From Rhizobium sp. 18065 (GTDB lineage: Bacteria; Pseudomonadota; Alphaproteobacteria; Rhizobiales; Rhizobiaceae): DNA of 64,000 nt. The translations under genes were made by a program, and so were the position numbers. The stretch covers positions 124,001 through 188,000 of the forward strand of contig NZ_CACSJP010000005.1 of assembly GCF_902706095.1 (NCBI RefSeq), given 5' to 3'. The notes under the pieces were generated by a model. The model had not been told where the DNA came from. It did not search any database and saw nothing but the letters and a program-made list of their open reading frames with translations. Shown in pieces: positions 1 to 9,004 of this stretch. Numbering within the stretch: the stretch's first letter is position 1; each line of letters starts with the position of its first letter.

Positions 1-211
1 TGACACTGATGCAGGTCGCACCGGGAAACTCGTAGCAGAGTTCCGGCGCCGACCGCGCGCCATTGTCTTCAAGGACCTTTCGTCCGATCAGGTCCAGCTC
101 GCGTGTCGTGATCCCCGGCTCAAGCGCCGCCGCCATGGTTTTCACGGCAACGGCGCACAGGCGCCCGATGTCTTTCAGATGGGTCAGTTCGTCATCGTTT
201 TGAACGATCAT
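1..211 (-). CDS. map: Type I methionine aminopeptidase, N-terminal part only
   Basis: The first 70 codons of a gene that runs off the left edge. The visible protein starts MIVQNDDELTHLKDIG and contains EPGITTRELD and, near the cut, PELCYEFPGATCISV, the order seen in the N-terminal half of type I methionine aminopeptidases, which remove the initiator methionine in the cytoplasm using two metal ions. The metal ligands (Asp, Asp, His, Glu, Glu) lie in the missing part, so activity cannot be judged. The ATG is at 211 with GAGACCAAG just upstream. Rhizobia often carry more than one map paralogue; I cannot tell which this is. Confidence 0.85.
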   Translation of the reverse strand, partial: MIVQNDDELTHLKDIGRLCAVAVKTMAAALEPGITTRELDLIGRKVLEDNGARSAPELCYEFPGATCISV

Positions 212-259
212 CTTGGTCTCTCAGCCGCAAGCGGCGCACAATTGTCGAAGTCCGGCTGA

Positions 260-1306
260 TTACGCAGCCGAAGCCTTCGACGTCAACGCCTGACGCACCA
301 GCGGCGCGACTTTTGTGCCGTAAAGCTCGATGCCATGCATGATATCCTTGTGCGGCATCGGGCCGATCGCCATCTGCAGCAGGAAGCGGTCGTTCTTGAA
401 GATCGCGTGCTGGGCGACAATCTTTTCCGCCATGGTTTCCGGATCGCCGACGAAAAGCGCACCGCGCGGTCCGCGCGACGCATCGAACTGCGCCCGGCTC
501 GTCGGTCCCCAGCCGCGCTCGCGGCCGATGCGATTCATCACCTCGGCCTGCGGCGCGTAGAAGATATCGGCGGCCGATTCGGTCGTGTCATGGACGAAGC
601 CATGCACATTGATGCTGGTTTTCAGCGTGGCGGCATCGACACCGGCCTTGGCGGCACTCTGCCGATAGAGGTCGAAGAGCGGCGCGAAACGATGCGGTTC
701 GCCGCCGATGATGGCGAGCGCCAGCGGCAGGCCGAGATAGCCGGCGCGCGCCGCCGACTGCGGCGTACCGCCGATCGCGATCCAAAGTGGCAGCGGATCC
801 TGCAGCGGACGCGGATAGACGCCGCGCCCCTTGATCGGCTTGCGCGTCTCGCCTTCCCACGTCACCACCTCGTTCTCGCGGATTTCCATCAGCAACTGCA
901 GCTTTTCGGCAAACAACAGGTCGTAGTCTTCGAGTTCATAACCGAACAGCGGAAAGCTTTCGATGAAGGATCCACGGCCCGCCATCATCTCGACGCGACC
1001 GTTCGACAGCAGATCGACAGTGGCAAACTGCTGGAACACGCGCACCGGATCGTCCGAACTCAGCACAGTCACGGCGCTGGAGAGGCGAATGTTCTTCGTC
1101 TGCACGGCCGCCGCCGCCAGGATCGTGGCCGGAGACGACGCCATATAGTCCGGCCGGTGATGCTCGCCAAGACCGAAGACATCGAGGCCGACGTCATCGG
1201 CCAGCTTGATCTCCTCGAGCAATTCATCCACGCGGCGCTTGGCCTCGGCACCCTTGTTGGCCGCATTCGGATCGACGTCTGCAAATGTATAAAGGCCAAG
1301 TTCCAC
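260..1306 (-). CDS. LLM-class flavin-dependent oxidoreductase (luciferase-like)
   Basis: 348 residues of the bacterial luciferase-like monooxygenase family: start VELGLYTFAD, then GLGEHHRPDY in the second strand, AVTVLSSDDPVRVFQQFATVD, and GRGSF near the FMN phosphate site. These enzymes are cytoplasmic TIM barrels that use FMNH2 or F420; the substrate is unknown. I prefer the GTG at 1306 because GGAG (complement of 1314-1317) sits 7 nt upstream and the family normally begins at this ELGLYTF strand. An in-frame ATG at 1342 has no visible ribosome binding site and would add 12 unconserved residues. It is divergent from bdhA. Confidence 0.85.
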   Translation of the reverse strand: MELGLYTFADVDPNAANKGAEAKRRVDELLEEIKLADDVGLDVFGLGEHHRPDYMASSPATILAAAAVQTKNIRLSSAVTVLSSDDPVRVFQQFATVDLLSNGRVEMMAGRGSFIESFPLFGYELEDYDLLFAEKLQLLMEIRENEVVTWEGETRKPIKGRGVYPRPLQDPLPLWIAIGGTPQSAARAGYLGLPLALAIIGGEPHRFAPLFDLYRQSAAKAGVDAATLKTSINVHGFVHDTTESAADIFYAPQAEVMNRIGRERGWGPTSRAQFDASRGPRGALFVGDPETMAEKIVAQHAIFKNDRFLLQMAIGPMPHKDIMHGIELYGTKVAPLVRQALTSKASAA

Positions 1307-1536
1307 GATGATGCTCCGATGACGTTTGTATGTGACTGACATAGGGTTTTTCGATGCGGCGGCAAAGAGGCCCGCATCGAACACTGTGTCGCATTTCCGG
1401 TGTGCGGCGACCCGGACCTTGCCGGCCTGCGGCAAAACGTCGTTGCGCGGGAACTTCCTTTGGGACTAACCTTTGTCTTCGCGGGCGCAACAAACGCCCG
1501 TCATCCATCGGCATTCGTCGAAAAGGGATCAATCTG

Positions 1537-2310
1537 ATGAAAAGAACAGTCGTCGTAACCGGCTCCACCAGCGGTATCGGCCTGGGCATCGCCCGTGCCT
1601 TCGCCGCCAATGGCGCCAATGTGGTGATCAATGGCTTCGGTGATGCAGCCGAAATCGAGAAGATCCGCCAATCGCTGGAAATAGCCGGCGGCAAGGCGCT
1701 CTATCATGGCGCAGACATGTCGAAAGCCGCCGAGATCGCCGACCTGATCGCCACGGCGGAGCGCGAATTCGGCTCGGTGGACGTACTCGTCAACAATGCC
1801 GGAATTCAGCATGTCGCCCCGGTCGAGGAATTCCCGATCGAGAAATGGGACCTGATCATCGCCATCAACATGTCGAGCGCCTTCCACACGATTCGCGCCG
1901 CCATCCCCGGCATGAAGGCCCGCAAGAAGGGCCGTATCATCAACATCGCCTCGGCCCACGGTCTCGTCGCCTCGCCCTTCAAGTCCGCCTATGTCACCGC
2001 CAAACACGGCGTCCTCGGCTTGACCAAGACGGTGGCGCTGGAAACCGCCCGTGACGGCATCACGGTGAATGCGATTTGCCCCGGCTATGTGCTGACGCCG
2101 CTGGTCGAAAAGCAGATACCCGACACCGCCAAGGCGCGTGGCATCTCCGAGGACCAGGTGAAGAACGACGTCATGCTGCATCTCCAGGCGACCAAGGAAT
2201 TTGTCGAAGTGGACCAGGTCGCAGCACTCGCGCTCTACCTTGCCAGCGACGCAGCAGCCCAGGTCACCGGTACTTCAATCTCGATCGATGGCGGATGGAC
2301 AGCACAATAG
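1537..2310 (+). CDS. bdhA: 3-hydroxybutyrate dehydrogenase (SDR family)
   Basis: 257 residues, classical short-chain dehydrogenase length. It has the nucleotide motif TGSTSGIG at residues 7-14, NNAG about residue 88, the catalytic Ser in IASAHGLVAS and YVTAKHG with the Tyr-x-x-x-Lys pair, then CPGYVLTPLVEKQIPD. This C-terminal signature fits NAD-dependent D-3-hydroxybutyrate dehydrogenase, which oxidises 3-hydroxybutyrate to acetoacetate during polyhydroxybutyrate use. The start ATG follows AAGGGATCAATCTG. A GC-rich hairpin follows at 2322-2360, before xdhA. Rhizobia often have another bdhA copy next to acsA, so this may be a paralogue. Confidence 0.88.
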   Translation: MKRTVVVTGSTSGIGLGIARAFAANGANVVINGFGDAAEIEKIRQSLEIAGGKALYHGADMSKAAEIADLIATAEREFGSVDVLVNNAGIQHVAPVEEFPIEKWDLIIAINMSSAFHTIRAAIPGMKARKKGRIINIASAHGLVASPFKSAYVTAKHGVLGLTKTVALETARDGITVNAICPGYVLTPLVEKQIPDTAKARGISEDQVKNDVMLHLQATKEFVEVDQVAALALYLASDAAAQVTGTSISIDGGWTAQ

Positions 2311-2321
2311 ACTTGAAAGAT

Positions 2322-2360
2322 CGCGCTGCGCCGCCCACCATCCGGAAGGGGCGCAGCGCG
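2322..2360 (+). terminator. Hairpin between bdhA and xdhA, weak terminator candidate
   Basis: An 11-bp perfect GC stem (CGCGCTGCGCC, 2322-2332, with 2350-2360) closes a 17-nt loop 11 nt after the bdhA stop. No T-run follows, so it may only stabilise the bdhA 3' end or attenuate read-through into xdhA. Confidence 0.45.
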
Positions 2361-2397
2361 GTTCGCGCGCGCACATCTAAGGGGACAGTGGTCGTTT

Positions 2398-3867
2398 ATG
2401 GCAGATAGCATCCGTTTCATTCTGAATGGCGAGGACATCGCCCTTTCCTCCGTCGATCCGACAGAGACGCTGCTTGACTTCCTGCGCCTGAAGCGCCGGC
2501 TGACCGGATCGAAGGAAGGTTGCGCCGAAGGCGATTGCGGTGCCTGCACTGTGCTGGTCGGTCGGCTGGTGGCAGGCAGGCTCACTTATGAAACGGTCAA
2601 TGCCTGCATCCGCTTCGTCGGCTCGCTCAACGCCACCCATGTCGTCACCGTCGAACACCTGGCAGCGAAGGACGGGACGCTGCATCCGGTACAGCAAGCC
2701 ATGGTCGACTGTCATGGCTCGCAATGCGGCTTCTGCACGCCGGGTTTCGTCATGTCGCTCTACGGTCTGTGGCTGGCATCGGAAAACCCCGGCCGGGCCG
2801 AGATCGAGCGCGCCCTGCAAGGCAATCTCTGTCGCTGCACCGGCTACGAGCCGATCGTCAAGGCGGCAGAACTGGTTGCCCGCATGCGCCCTTCCGCGCT
2901 GTTCGACCCGCTGGAGCGCGAGCGCGCCAATATCGTCGCCCGACTTGAGGGACTGACGACCCGCGAGACGATCCTGATTGAAGGTGACGGCCGTCAGCTG
3001 ATCGTTCCGGGCAGCGTCGAAGCACTGGCAGAAACGCTCGCGGCCCATCCCAAGGCCACCATCGTCGCCGGCGCGACTGATGTCGGCCTCTGGGTTACCA
3101 AGCAGATGCGCGTGCTCGACCCCGTCGTCTTCATCAACCATCTCCACGAACTGCAGGATGTGAGCGTCGACAACAGCGGCATCACGCTCGGCGCCGGTGT
3201 CAGCTACAGCACCGCCTTCGAAACGCTGCGCCAGGAAATCCCGGCATTCGCCAGGCTTATTACCCGCATCGGCGGCCAGCAGGTGCGCAACATGGGCACC
3301 ATCGGCGGCAATGTCGCCAACGGCTCGCCGATCGGCGACACGCCGCCCGTGCTGATCGCCCTTGGTGCGACCGTCACCCTGCGCTCGGCAACGGGCATCC
3401 GCACCCTGCCGCTCGAGGATTTCTTCATCGACTACGGCAAGCAGGACCGCCAGCCGGGTGAATTCGTCGAACGCCTCTTCGTGCCGCGTCCCAAGGCCGA
3501 GAGCGCCCTTGCCATCTACAAGATCTCCAAGCGCCGTGACGAGGACATTTCGGCGCTGTGCGGCGCCTTCCATATGGAGCGCGACGCCACCGGCATCGTC
3601 ACCCATATCCGCATCGCCTTCGGCGGCATGGCGGCAACCCCGAAGCGGGCAAGGTCTGTCGAGGCGGCGCTCTATGGCAAGCCCTTCACCCAGGCCGCAG
3701 TAGACGCCGCCCGCAACGCCTTCGACCGCGACTACCAGCCGCTCACCGACTGGCGCGCCACGGCGGAATACCGCCAGTTGACGGCAAAGAACCTGCTGAC
3801 GCGGTTTTTCCTGGAGGTGTCGGGCACGCCGCAGGAACTGCAGCGATTTGCAGCGGAGGAGGCGTGA
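2398..3867 (+). CDS. xdhA: Xanthine dehydrogenase small subunit (2Fe-2S and FAD domains)
   Basis: 489 residues. The N-terminal domain has the plant-type 2Fe-2S ligands in EGCAEGDCGACTVLVG (about residues 39-55) and the second 2Fe-2S set in HGSQCGFCTPGFVMS and NLCRCTGYEPI (about residues 105-155). The FAD domain follows with IVAGATDVGLWVTK, and a CO-dehydrogenase flavoprotein C-terminal region. With XdhB it forms the cytoplasmic (alpha-beta)2 molybdenum enzyme that converts hypoxanthine to xanthine to urate. The ATG follows AAGGGGACAG at a rather long distance. The stop is 3 nt from the xdhB start, so the two are translated together. Confidence 0.95.
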   Translation: MADSIRFILNGEDIALSSVDPTETLLDFLRLKRRLTGSKEGCAEGDCGACTVLVGRLVAGRLTYETVNACIRFVGSLNATHVVTVEHLAAKDGTLHPVQQAMVDCHGSQCGFCTPGFVMSLYGLWLASENPGRAEIERALQGNLCRCTGYEPIVKAAELVARMRPSALFDPLERERANIVARLEGLTTRETILIEGDGRQLIVPGSVEALAETLAAHPKATIVAGATDVGLWVTKQMRVLDPVVFINHLHELQDVSVDNSGITLGAGVSYSTAFETLRQEIPAFARLITRIGGQQVRNMGTIGGNVANGSPIGDTPPVLIALGATVTLRSATGIRTLPLEDFFIDYGKQDRQPGEFVERLFVPRPKAESALAIYKISKRRDEDISALCGAFHMERDATGIVTHIRIAFGGMAATPKRARSVEAALYGKPFTQAAVDAARNAFDRDYQPLTDWRATAEYRQLTAKNLLTRFFLEVSGTPQELQRFAAEEA

Positions 3868-3869
3868 CG

Positions 3870-6206
3870 ATGGATAAGCCGACCTACGAAACCACCAAAT
3901 ACATCAAGGGTCCGATGCACCAGTCGCTGCGCCATGATTCTGCGCATAAGCATGTCGCCGGAAGTGCCGAATATATCGACGATATTCCCGAACCCGCCGG
4001 CCTTTTGCATGGTGCGCTTGGCATGGCGGACCGCGCCCATGCAGACATTCTTTCGATCGATCTCTCGGCGGTGAAGGCCCATCCCGGCGTCGTCTGCGTG
4101 CTGACTGCAGACGACATCACCGGCGTCAACGACGTCTCGTCCGGCGGTCGCCATGACGAGCCGCTGATCGCAACCGACCGGATTGAGTTCCACGGCCAGA
4201 CGATCTTTGCCGTGATTGCCGAAACCCGCGACGCGGCCCGCAAGGCAGCCCGTCTCGCCAAGGTCGAATATGCCGACCTGCCCTTCTGGACTGATATCGA
4301 CGGCGCGCTGGATAACGGCGCCGCCCTCGTCACGCCCGGCATGACTCTGAAGCGCGGTACGCCGGAGACGGAACTGGACAAGGCCGAACACCGCATCAAG
4401 AGCACGATGCGCATCGGTGGCCAGGAGCATTTTTATCTCGAAAGCCACATCGCGCTCGCCATTCCCGGCGAAGACGACGAGGTCACCGTCTGGTCCTCGA
4501 CCCAGCATCCGTCCGAGATCCAGCATATCGTCGGCCATGTGCTCGACATTCCATCCAACGCCATCACCGTCAACACGCGGCGCATGGGTGGCGGCTTCGG
4601 CGGCAAGGAAACCCAGGGCAACCAGTTTGCAGCGCTAGCCGCACTCGCGGCCAAGAAGCTTAATCGCGCGGTGAAATTCCGTCCCGACCGCGACGAGGAC
4701 ATGGGCGTCACCGGCAAGCGCCACGATTTCAAGATGGATTTCGACGTCGGCTTCGACGGCCAGGGCCAGATCCATGCAATCGAGGCCAATTTCGCCGCCC
4801 GCTGCGGCTATTCCTCGGACCTCTCCGGCCCGGTCACCGACCGCGCGCTGTTTCATGCCGACAGCAGCTATTTCTACCCGCATGTGAAACTGACGTCGCA
4901 GCCGCTGAAGACCCATACGGTCTCCAACACCGCCTATCGCGGCTTCGGCGGCCCTCAGGGCATGCTCGGTGCGGAACGAGTGATCGAGGAAATCGCCTAT
5001 GCGCTGGGCAAGGATCCGCTCGATGTGCGCAAGGCCAATTTCTACGGCGAGAATGGCTCTGGCCGTGATGTCACGCCCTATCATCAGGTCGTCGAGGACA
5101 ACATCATCGGCCGCATCGTCGAGGAACTGGAAACCTCGGTCGACTACCGCGCCAGACGTCAAGCGATCATCGAATTCAACAGCACAAGCCCGGTGATCAA
5201 GCGCGGCATTGCGCTCACCCCGGTGAAATTCGGCATCTCCTTCACCATGACCGCCTTCAACCAGGCCGGCGCGCTGGTGCATGTCTACCAGGATGGCTCG
5301 ATCCACCTGAACCACGGCGGCACCGAGATGGGCCAGGGCCTCTACACCAAGGTAGCCCAGGTCGTCGCCGACGCCTTCCAGGTCGATATCGACACCGTGA
5401 AAATCACCGCGACCACAACGGGCAAGGTGCCGAACACCTCGGCGACGGCGGCCTCCTCCGGCTCTGACCTCAACGGCATGGCAGCCTTCGATGCCGCGCG
5501 GCAGATCAAGGATCGCCTGGTCGCCTTCGCCGCCGAGAAATATCAGGTCGCCGCGTCCGAGGTGGAATTTCTGCCGAACCGCGTACGCGTCGGCACACAG
5601 GAATTTGCCTTCGGCGACTTCATCAAGCAGGCCTACTTTGCCCGCGTCCAGCTCTCGGCCGCCGGCTTCTACAAGACCCCGAAGATCCATTGGGACCGCG
5701 CCGCCGGACGCGGCACGCCGTTCTACTATTATGCCTATGGCGCTTCCTGCTCGGAAGTCTCGATCGACACGCTGACAGGCGAATACCTGATGGACCGCAC
5801 TGACATCCTCCACGATGTCGGAAAATCGCTCAATCCTGCGATCGACATCGGCCAGATCGAGGGCGGCTTCATCCAGGGCATGGGATGGTTGACGACGGAA
5901 GAACTGTGGTGGGATGGCAAGGGGCGCCTGCGCACCCATGCCCCTTCGACCTACAAGATCCCGCTGGCCTCCGACCGGCCGAAGATCTTCAATACCCGGC
6001 TGGCCGACTGGTCAGTCAATGCAGAACCCACCATCGGCCGCTCCAAGGCGGTCGGCGAACCACCGTTCATGCTGGCAATTTCTGTGCTGGAAGCCCTGTC
6101 GATGGCCGTCGCCTCCGTCGCCGATTACAAGCTCTGCCCGAGGCTGGATGCCCCGGCCACGCCGGAGCGCGTGCTGATGGCTGTGGAACGGTTGAAGGGA
6201 ATGTGA
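3870..6206 (+). CDS. xdhB: Xanthine dehydrogenase large subunit (molybdopterin-binding)
   Basis: 778 residues. It has the aldehyde oxidase/xanthine dehydrogenase a/b hammerhead N-terminus and the Moco-binding domain: GGGFGGKETQ, NTAYRGFGGPQGM, GTEMGQGLYTKVAQV and, near the end, AVGEPPFMLAISV, which holds the catalytic glutamate. It carries the molybdopterin cytosine dinucleotide cofactor where C8 of xanthine is hydroxylated. The ATG at 3870 has GGAGGAGGCGTGACG upstream, formed from the last codons of xdhA. The open frame extends far upstream in the xdhA region but this is a shadow. Confidence 0.95.
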   Translation: MDKPTYETTKYIKGPMHQSLRHDSAHKHVAGSAEYIDDIPEPAGLLHGALGMADRAHADILSIDLSAVKAHPGVVCVLTADDITGVNDVSSGGRHDEPLIATDRIEFHGQTIFAVIAETRDAARKAARLAKVEYADLPFWTDIDGALDNGAALVTPGMTLKRGTPETELDKAEHRIKSTMRIGGQEHFYLESHIALAIPGEDDEVTVWSSTQHPSEIQHIVGHVLDIPSNAITVNTRRMGGGFGGKETQGNQFAALAALAAKKLNRAVKFRPDRDEDMGVTGKRHDFKMDFDVGFDGQGQIHAIEANFAARCGYSSDLSGPVTDRALFHADSSYFYPHVKLTSQPLKTHTVSNTAYRGFGGPQGMLGAERVIEEIAYALGKDPLDVRKANFYGENGSGRDVTPYHQVVEDNIIGRIVEELETSVDYRARRQAIIEFNSTSPVIKRGIALTPVKFGISFTMTAFNQAGALVHVYQDGSIHLNHGGTEMGQGLYTKVAQVVADAFQVDIDTVKITATTTGKVPNTSATAASSGSDLNGMAAFDAARQIKDRLVAFAAEKYQVAASEVEFLPNRVRVGTQEFAFGDFIKQAYFARVQLSAAGFYKTPKIHWDRAAGRGTPFYYYAYGASCSEVSIDTLTGEYLMDRTDILHDVGKSLNPAIDIGQIEGGFIQGMGWLTTEELWWDGKGRLRTHAPSTYKIPLASDRPKIFNTRLADWSVNAEPTIGRSKAVGEPPFMLAISVLEALSMAVASVADYKLCPRLDAPATPERVLMAVERLKGM

Positions 6207-6240
6207 TGCCGCACCAGCATGTGCCGGAGTTCAACTGGAT

Positions 6241-6288
6241 CTCCCCCCTTGAGGGGGAGATGTCCGGCAGGACAGAGGGGGGTATCTC
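6241..6288. repeat. Rhizobial-style intergenic palindromic repeat
   Basis: The 85-nt gap between xdhB and xdhC contains CCCCCCTTGAGGGGGAGATG followed by GTCCGGCAGGACAGAGGGGGG. Elements that begin CTCCCCCTTGAGGGGGAG and end ACAGAGGGGGG are scattered widely between genes in rhizobial genomes. Here the distal G-run (6275-6282) lies 9 nt before the xdhC GTG and looks like its ribosome binding site. The family assignment is from memory of such repeats, not from a search. Confidence 0.6.
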
Positions 6289-6291
6289 ACA

Positions 6292-7092
6292 GTGACATAC
6301 ACAGTCACCCCCGCCAGTTTCCTCGCCCGCCATGCCGCCGTGGTCCTCGTTGACGTGATCGATGCCAAAGGCTCGACCCCGCGCGATGCAGGCGCCTTCA
6401 TGCTGGTGGCGGAGGCAGTGGTCTTCGGCACGATCGGCGGCGGCCATCTGGAATTTCTGGCGATCGAAAAGGCCCGGACCATGCTCGGCACCGGCGAACG
6501 GCAGGCCGAGCTCGATGTGCCGCTCGGCCCGGAGATCGGCCAATGCTGCGGTGGTCGCGTCAAGCTGGCGCTGAACTGCCTGACCGACGAAAGCAGAGCC
6601 GCCTTTGTCGCCGAACAAGCCGCCGCCCACCATCGCCTCACCCAGATCCATCTCTATGGCGCCGGCCATGTCGGCCTGGCGCTTGCGGCCGCTCTCGCGC
6701 CGCTGCCTTTCAATGTGACGCTGATCGATACCCGCGCCGACATCGACGGACAGGTGCCCGACGGCATCGCCTTTCGCCGTGTCGCGATGCCCGAGGCCGA
6801 AATCGCCACCCTTGCCGATGGCGGAGCAGTGATCATCCTGACCCATGACCATGCCCTCGATTTTCTGATCGCAAAAGAAGCGCTTGCCCGTCCCGATCTG
6901 CGCTATATCGGCATGATCGGTTCGGCGACCAAGCGCGCCACCTTCTCCCGCTGGCTGGCCCGCGAGGATGCAGCCGGCGCAGACATCGGGCGCCTGATCC
7001 TGCCGATCGGCGGCACCTCCGTCAGGGACAAGCGACCGCAGGTGATTGCAGCCATGGTGGCCGCCGAATTGCTGTCGACCCTGCTTGGCTGA
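6292..7092 (+). CDS. xdhC: Xanthine dehydrogenase accessory protein XdhC
   Basis: 266 residues. The N-terminal XdhC/CoxI domain shows DAKGSTPRDAGAFMLV and TIGGGHLEF (about residues 22-60) and GQCCGGRVKL; the C-terminal Rossmann domain shows HLYGAGHVGLALA and ends in RYIGMIGSATKR and LPIGGT. XdhC binds the molybdenum cofactor, promotes its sulfuration and delivers it to XdhB. The start is GTG at 6292 with GAGGGGGG 9 nt upstream; these bases belong to the intergenic repeat. It is the last gene of the xdhABC operon. Confidence 0.93.
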   Translation: MTYTVTPASFLARHAAVVLVDVIDAKGSTPRDAGAFMLVAEAVVFGTIGGGHLEFLAIEKARTMLGTGERQAELDVPLGPEIGQCCGGRVKLALNCLTDESRAAFVAEQAAAHHRLTQIHLYGAGHVGLALAAALAPLPFNVTLIDTRADIDGQVPDGIAFRRVAMPEAEIATLADGGAVIILTHDHALDFLIAKEALARPDLRYIGMIGSATKRATFSRWLAREDAAGADIGRLILPIGGTSVRDKRPQVIAAMVAAELLSTLLG

Positions 7093-7163
7093 ATCATCAC
7101 ATCAAGCGCTCGAATCACAATCAGAACGTTTCCCGTCAAACCACTGAATATACTGACATTACA

Positions 7164-7394
7164 TCACAACGGTCCGGTCCTGATCGTATCGACCAGGCGA
7201 CGATTTCCCGACCAGAAGGCCTTTGAACGGTTCCTTGACGGCCGCCCCTCCTCCAGGCCGATATCTTGCCGCAGGGCCTCCGGCAGGCTGTCGACCGCCA
7301 TATGATCGGTTGCCAGAATTCGGCGCAGCACCCGCCGCAAGCCGGAAAAAGATGGGCTGACGAACAGCCATTGGGACCTGATTATCGATGTCAT
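7164..7394 (-). CDS. Small DUF1127-like protein
   Basis: 76 residues. The ATG at 7394 is preceded by a strong GGAGG five bases upstream. The protein carries a basic stretch LRRVLRRIL and ends its conserved part with LPEALRQDIGLEEGRPSR, the L..DIGL pattern typical of DUF1127 proteins, small arginine-rich proteins linked in Agrobacterium to phosphate and carbon metabolism and RNA turnover. It diverges from the LysR gene at 7505 with 110 bp between them, the usual arrangement for a LysR target. Assignment rests on a short motif only. Confidence 0.6.
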   Translation of the reverse strand: MTSIIRSQWLFVSPSFSGLRRVLRRILATDHMAVDSLPEALRQDIGLEEGRPSRNRSKAFWSGNRRLVDTIRTGPL

Positions 7395-7504
7395 CCTTGC
7401 CTCCACACACCGTTGCATTCACGGCTGCATTGGGTGCAGAATGGTGGCGATTACAGCGCAGATCCAATTCAATTCCGGCGCCTTCCCATAAAGAAAGCTT
7501 ATCC

Positions 7505-8461
7505 ATGAAACTGTCGAAGCAGTTCCCGCTCAATGCCCTGCGCGTCTTCGAGGCGGTTGGCCGGCTGGGCAGCTTTACCCGTGCCGGGGAAGAACTCGGC
7601 ATGACCCAGACGGCAGTCAGCTACCAGATCAAACTGCTGGAGGACAATATCGGCGAGATGCTGTTCCTGCGCAAACCGCGGCAGATCGAATTGACCGACA
7701 CCGGCGCCAGACTGCTGCCCAAGGTCAGCGAGGCATTCGGCTTGATGGTCGACGCGGTCGCATCGGCCCGCCACGCCTCGGGCGAAACGCTGGAGATCCA
7801 CTCGATCCCGACCTTCGCCACCCAATGGCTGGCAAAACATCTGGGATCGTTTCAACTCGACCATTCGAACATTGCCGTTCGCCTGCTGCGGGTCAACAAG
7901 ATCACCGATTTCGCTCGCGATGGCGCCGATATCGCGATCCGTTGGGGTGACGGGCCATGGCCGGGCCTTGTCAGTCACCAGCTGATCCGCGCGACGTTCA
8001 CGCCCATGCTCAGCCCGAAGCTGGCCGACAGCATCGGCGGCGTCCACCAGCCGTCAGACCTGATGAAATTGCCGATCATCAGCCCGGATGATCATTGGTG
8101 GAAAGAATGGTTCAGCGCAGCGGGCGTCCAGAACCTTGCACTCAAGGGCAACAGCATGAACACGTTCGAGGCGCAGGATCTGGAAGCGAGCGCTGCGATC
8201 GCCGGACAGGGCGTGGCCATTATCAGCCCCTTCTTCTTCCGTGAGGAACTGGCCTCGGGCCGCCTGCTTCAACCTTTTCCGCTCGCCTGCGCGGCACACG
8301 CTCCCATCTGGATGGTCTATCCGCACGCTCGGCGCAACGCACCCAAGATCCGCGCTTTTCAGGCCTGGATCGACAAAGCTCTGGCCAGTGACGAGATGGC
8401 CGCAACGCTGGCGCCGCCGCTGCCTATACCAGAGCTTCAGAACGACATGTCCGGCGCGTAA
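7505..8461 (+). CDS. LysR-family regulator, GcvA-like
   Basis: 318 residues. The N-terminal winged helix is clear: LNALRVFEAVGRLGSFTRAGEELGMTQTAVSYQIKLLED (about residues 9-47), followed by the substrate-binding domain that begins near residue 92. The GcvA-like features are the PLNALRVFEA start and FARDGADIAIRWGDGPWPG. The effector is unknown. Its divergent neighbour at 7164-7394 is the likely target. The 3' end overlaps the convergent secreted-protein gene by 25 nt. Confidence 0.9.
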   Translation: MKLSKQFPLNALRVFEAVGRLGSFTRAGEELGMTQTAVSYQIKLLEDNIGEMLFLRKPRQIELTDTGARLLPKVSEAFGLMVDAVASARHASGETLEIHSIPTFATQWLAKHLGSFQLDHSNIAVRLLRVNKITDFARDGADIAIRWGDGPWPGLVSHQLIRATFTPMLSPKLADSIGGVHQPSDLMKLPIISPDDHWWKEWFSAAGVQNLALKGNSMNTFEAQDLEASAAIAGQGVAIISPFFFREELASGRLLQPFPLACAAHAPIWMVYPHARRNAPKIRAFQAWIDKALASDEMAATLAPPLPIPELQNDMSGA

Positions 8462-8769
8462 AAGCAGCGCGGCGTATTTTCGTCGGGAAACAGGCACAGG
8501 TGATATTCGCTGTCCTCCGAGCGTCGTGTCGTGGTTTGCGGAAAGTTGAACACATGCTGGCGCGTGACCAGCCTGTGGTCTCCCGGCGTCAGCGTCAGCT
8601 GATAGCCGTCCTTGATCACCTTGACGCTTTGCGAGGGGATCATCTGGCAATCGCCAGTATGCTCGTTGCCATTGCAGCAGAAGGCGTCGTAGCTCCAACC
8701 GCTCTTTGAATCATGGGCATGAACGCAAGACGCATACGCAACCAGAATACCTGTCAGGATACTGCGCAT
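8437..8769 (-). CDS. Small exported protein of unknown function
   Basis: 110 residues beginning MRSILTGILVAYASCVHAHD, a signal peptide with a likely cleavage after the Ala-His-Ala. The mature part has Cys-Cys in YDAFCCNGNEHTGDC and two more Cys near the end (HLCLFPDENTPRCFY), so disulfide bonding in the periplasm is plausible. GGAG lies 9 nt before the ATG. Proteins with this layout are common in rhizobia but I know no function. Its last 25 nt overlap the end of the convergent LysR gene. Confidence 0.75.
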   Translation of the reverse strand: MRSILTGILVAYASCVHAHDSKSGWSYDAFCCNGNEHTGDCQMIPSQSVKVIKDGYQLTLTPGDHRLVTRQHVFNFPQTTTRRSEDSEYHLCLFPDENTPRCFYAPDMSF

Positions 8770-9004
8770 CAGCTGATCTCCAGTTGGGGAAAAGCCGCCG
8801 GTTCGACGCGAACCACCCGTTCCGGCGGCATCACGAACAGAACGTAACAGAATCGTCATATTAGGACCAATGCAGGAAATAACAGGTGGCATTTGGTGCG
8901 CCGCACAAAAGCCCTGCACAAAATACCTTCGGGCTCTCCTGCGCCCTTTCCTTCATCCCAAAGTTTTTGCAAGGTATCTCGTTCGGGGAAGAAAGGGACT
9001 TCGC

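Noticed and set aside
335-1339. A 334-codon open frame opposite the luciferase-like gene.
   Set aside because: It is the antisense of a well-supported gene and has no ribosome binding site or family motif.
7159-7602. A 147-codon reverse frame overlapping the LysR start.
   Set aside because: It would invade the LysR coding region, while the 76-codon frame with a strong GGAGG fits the gap better.
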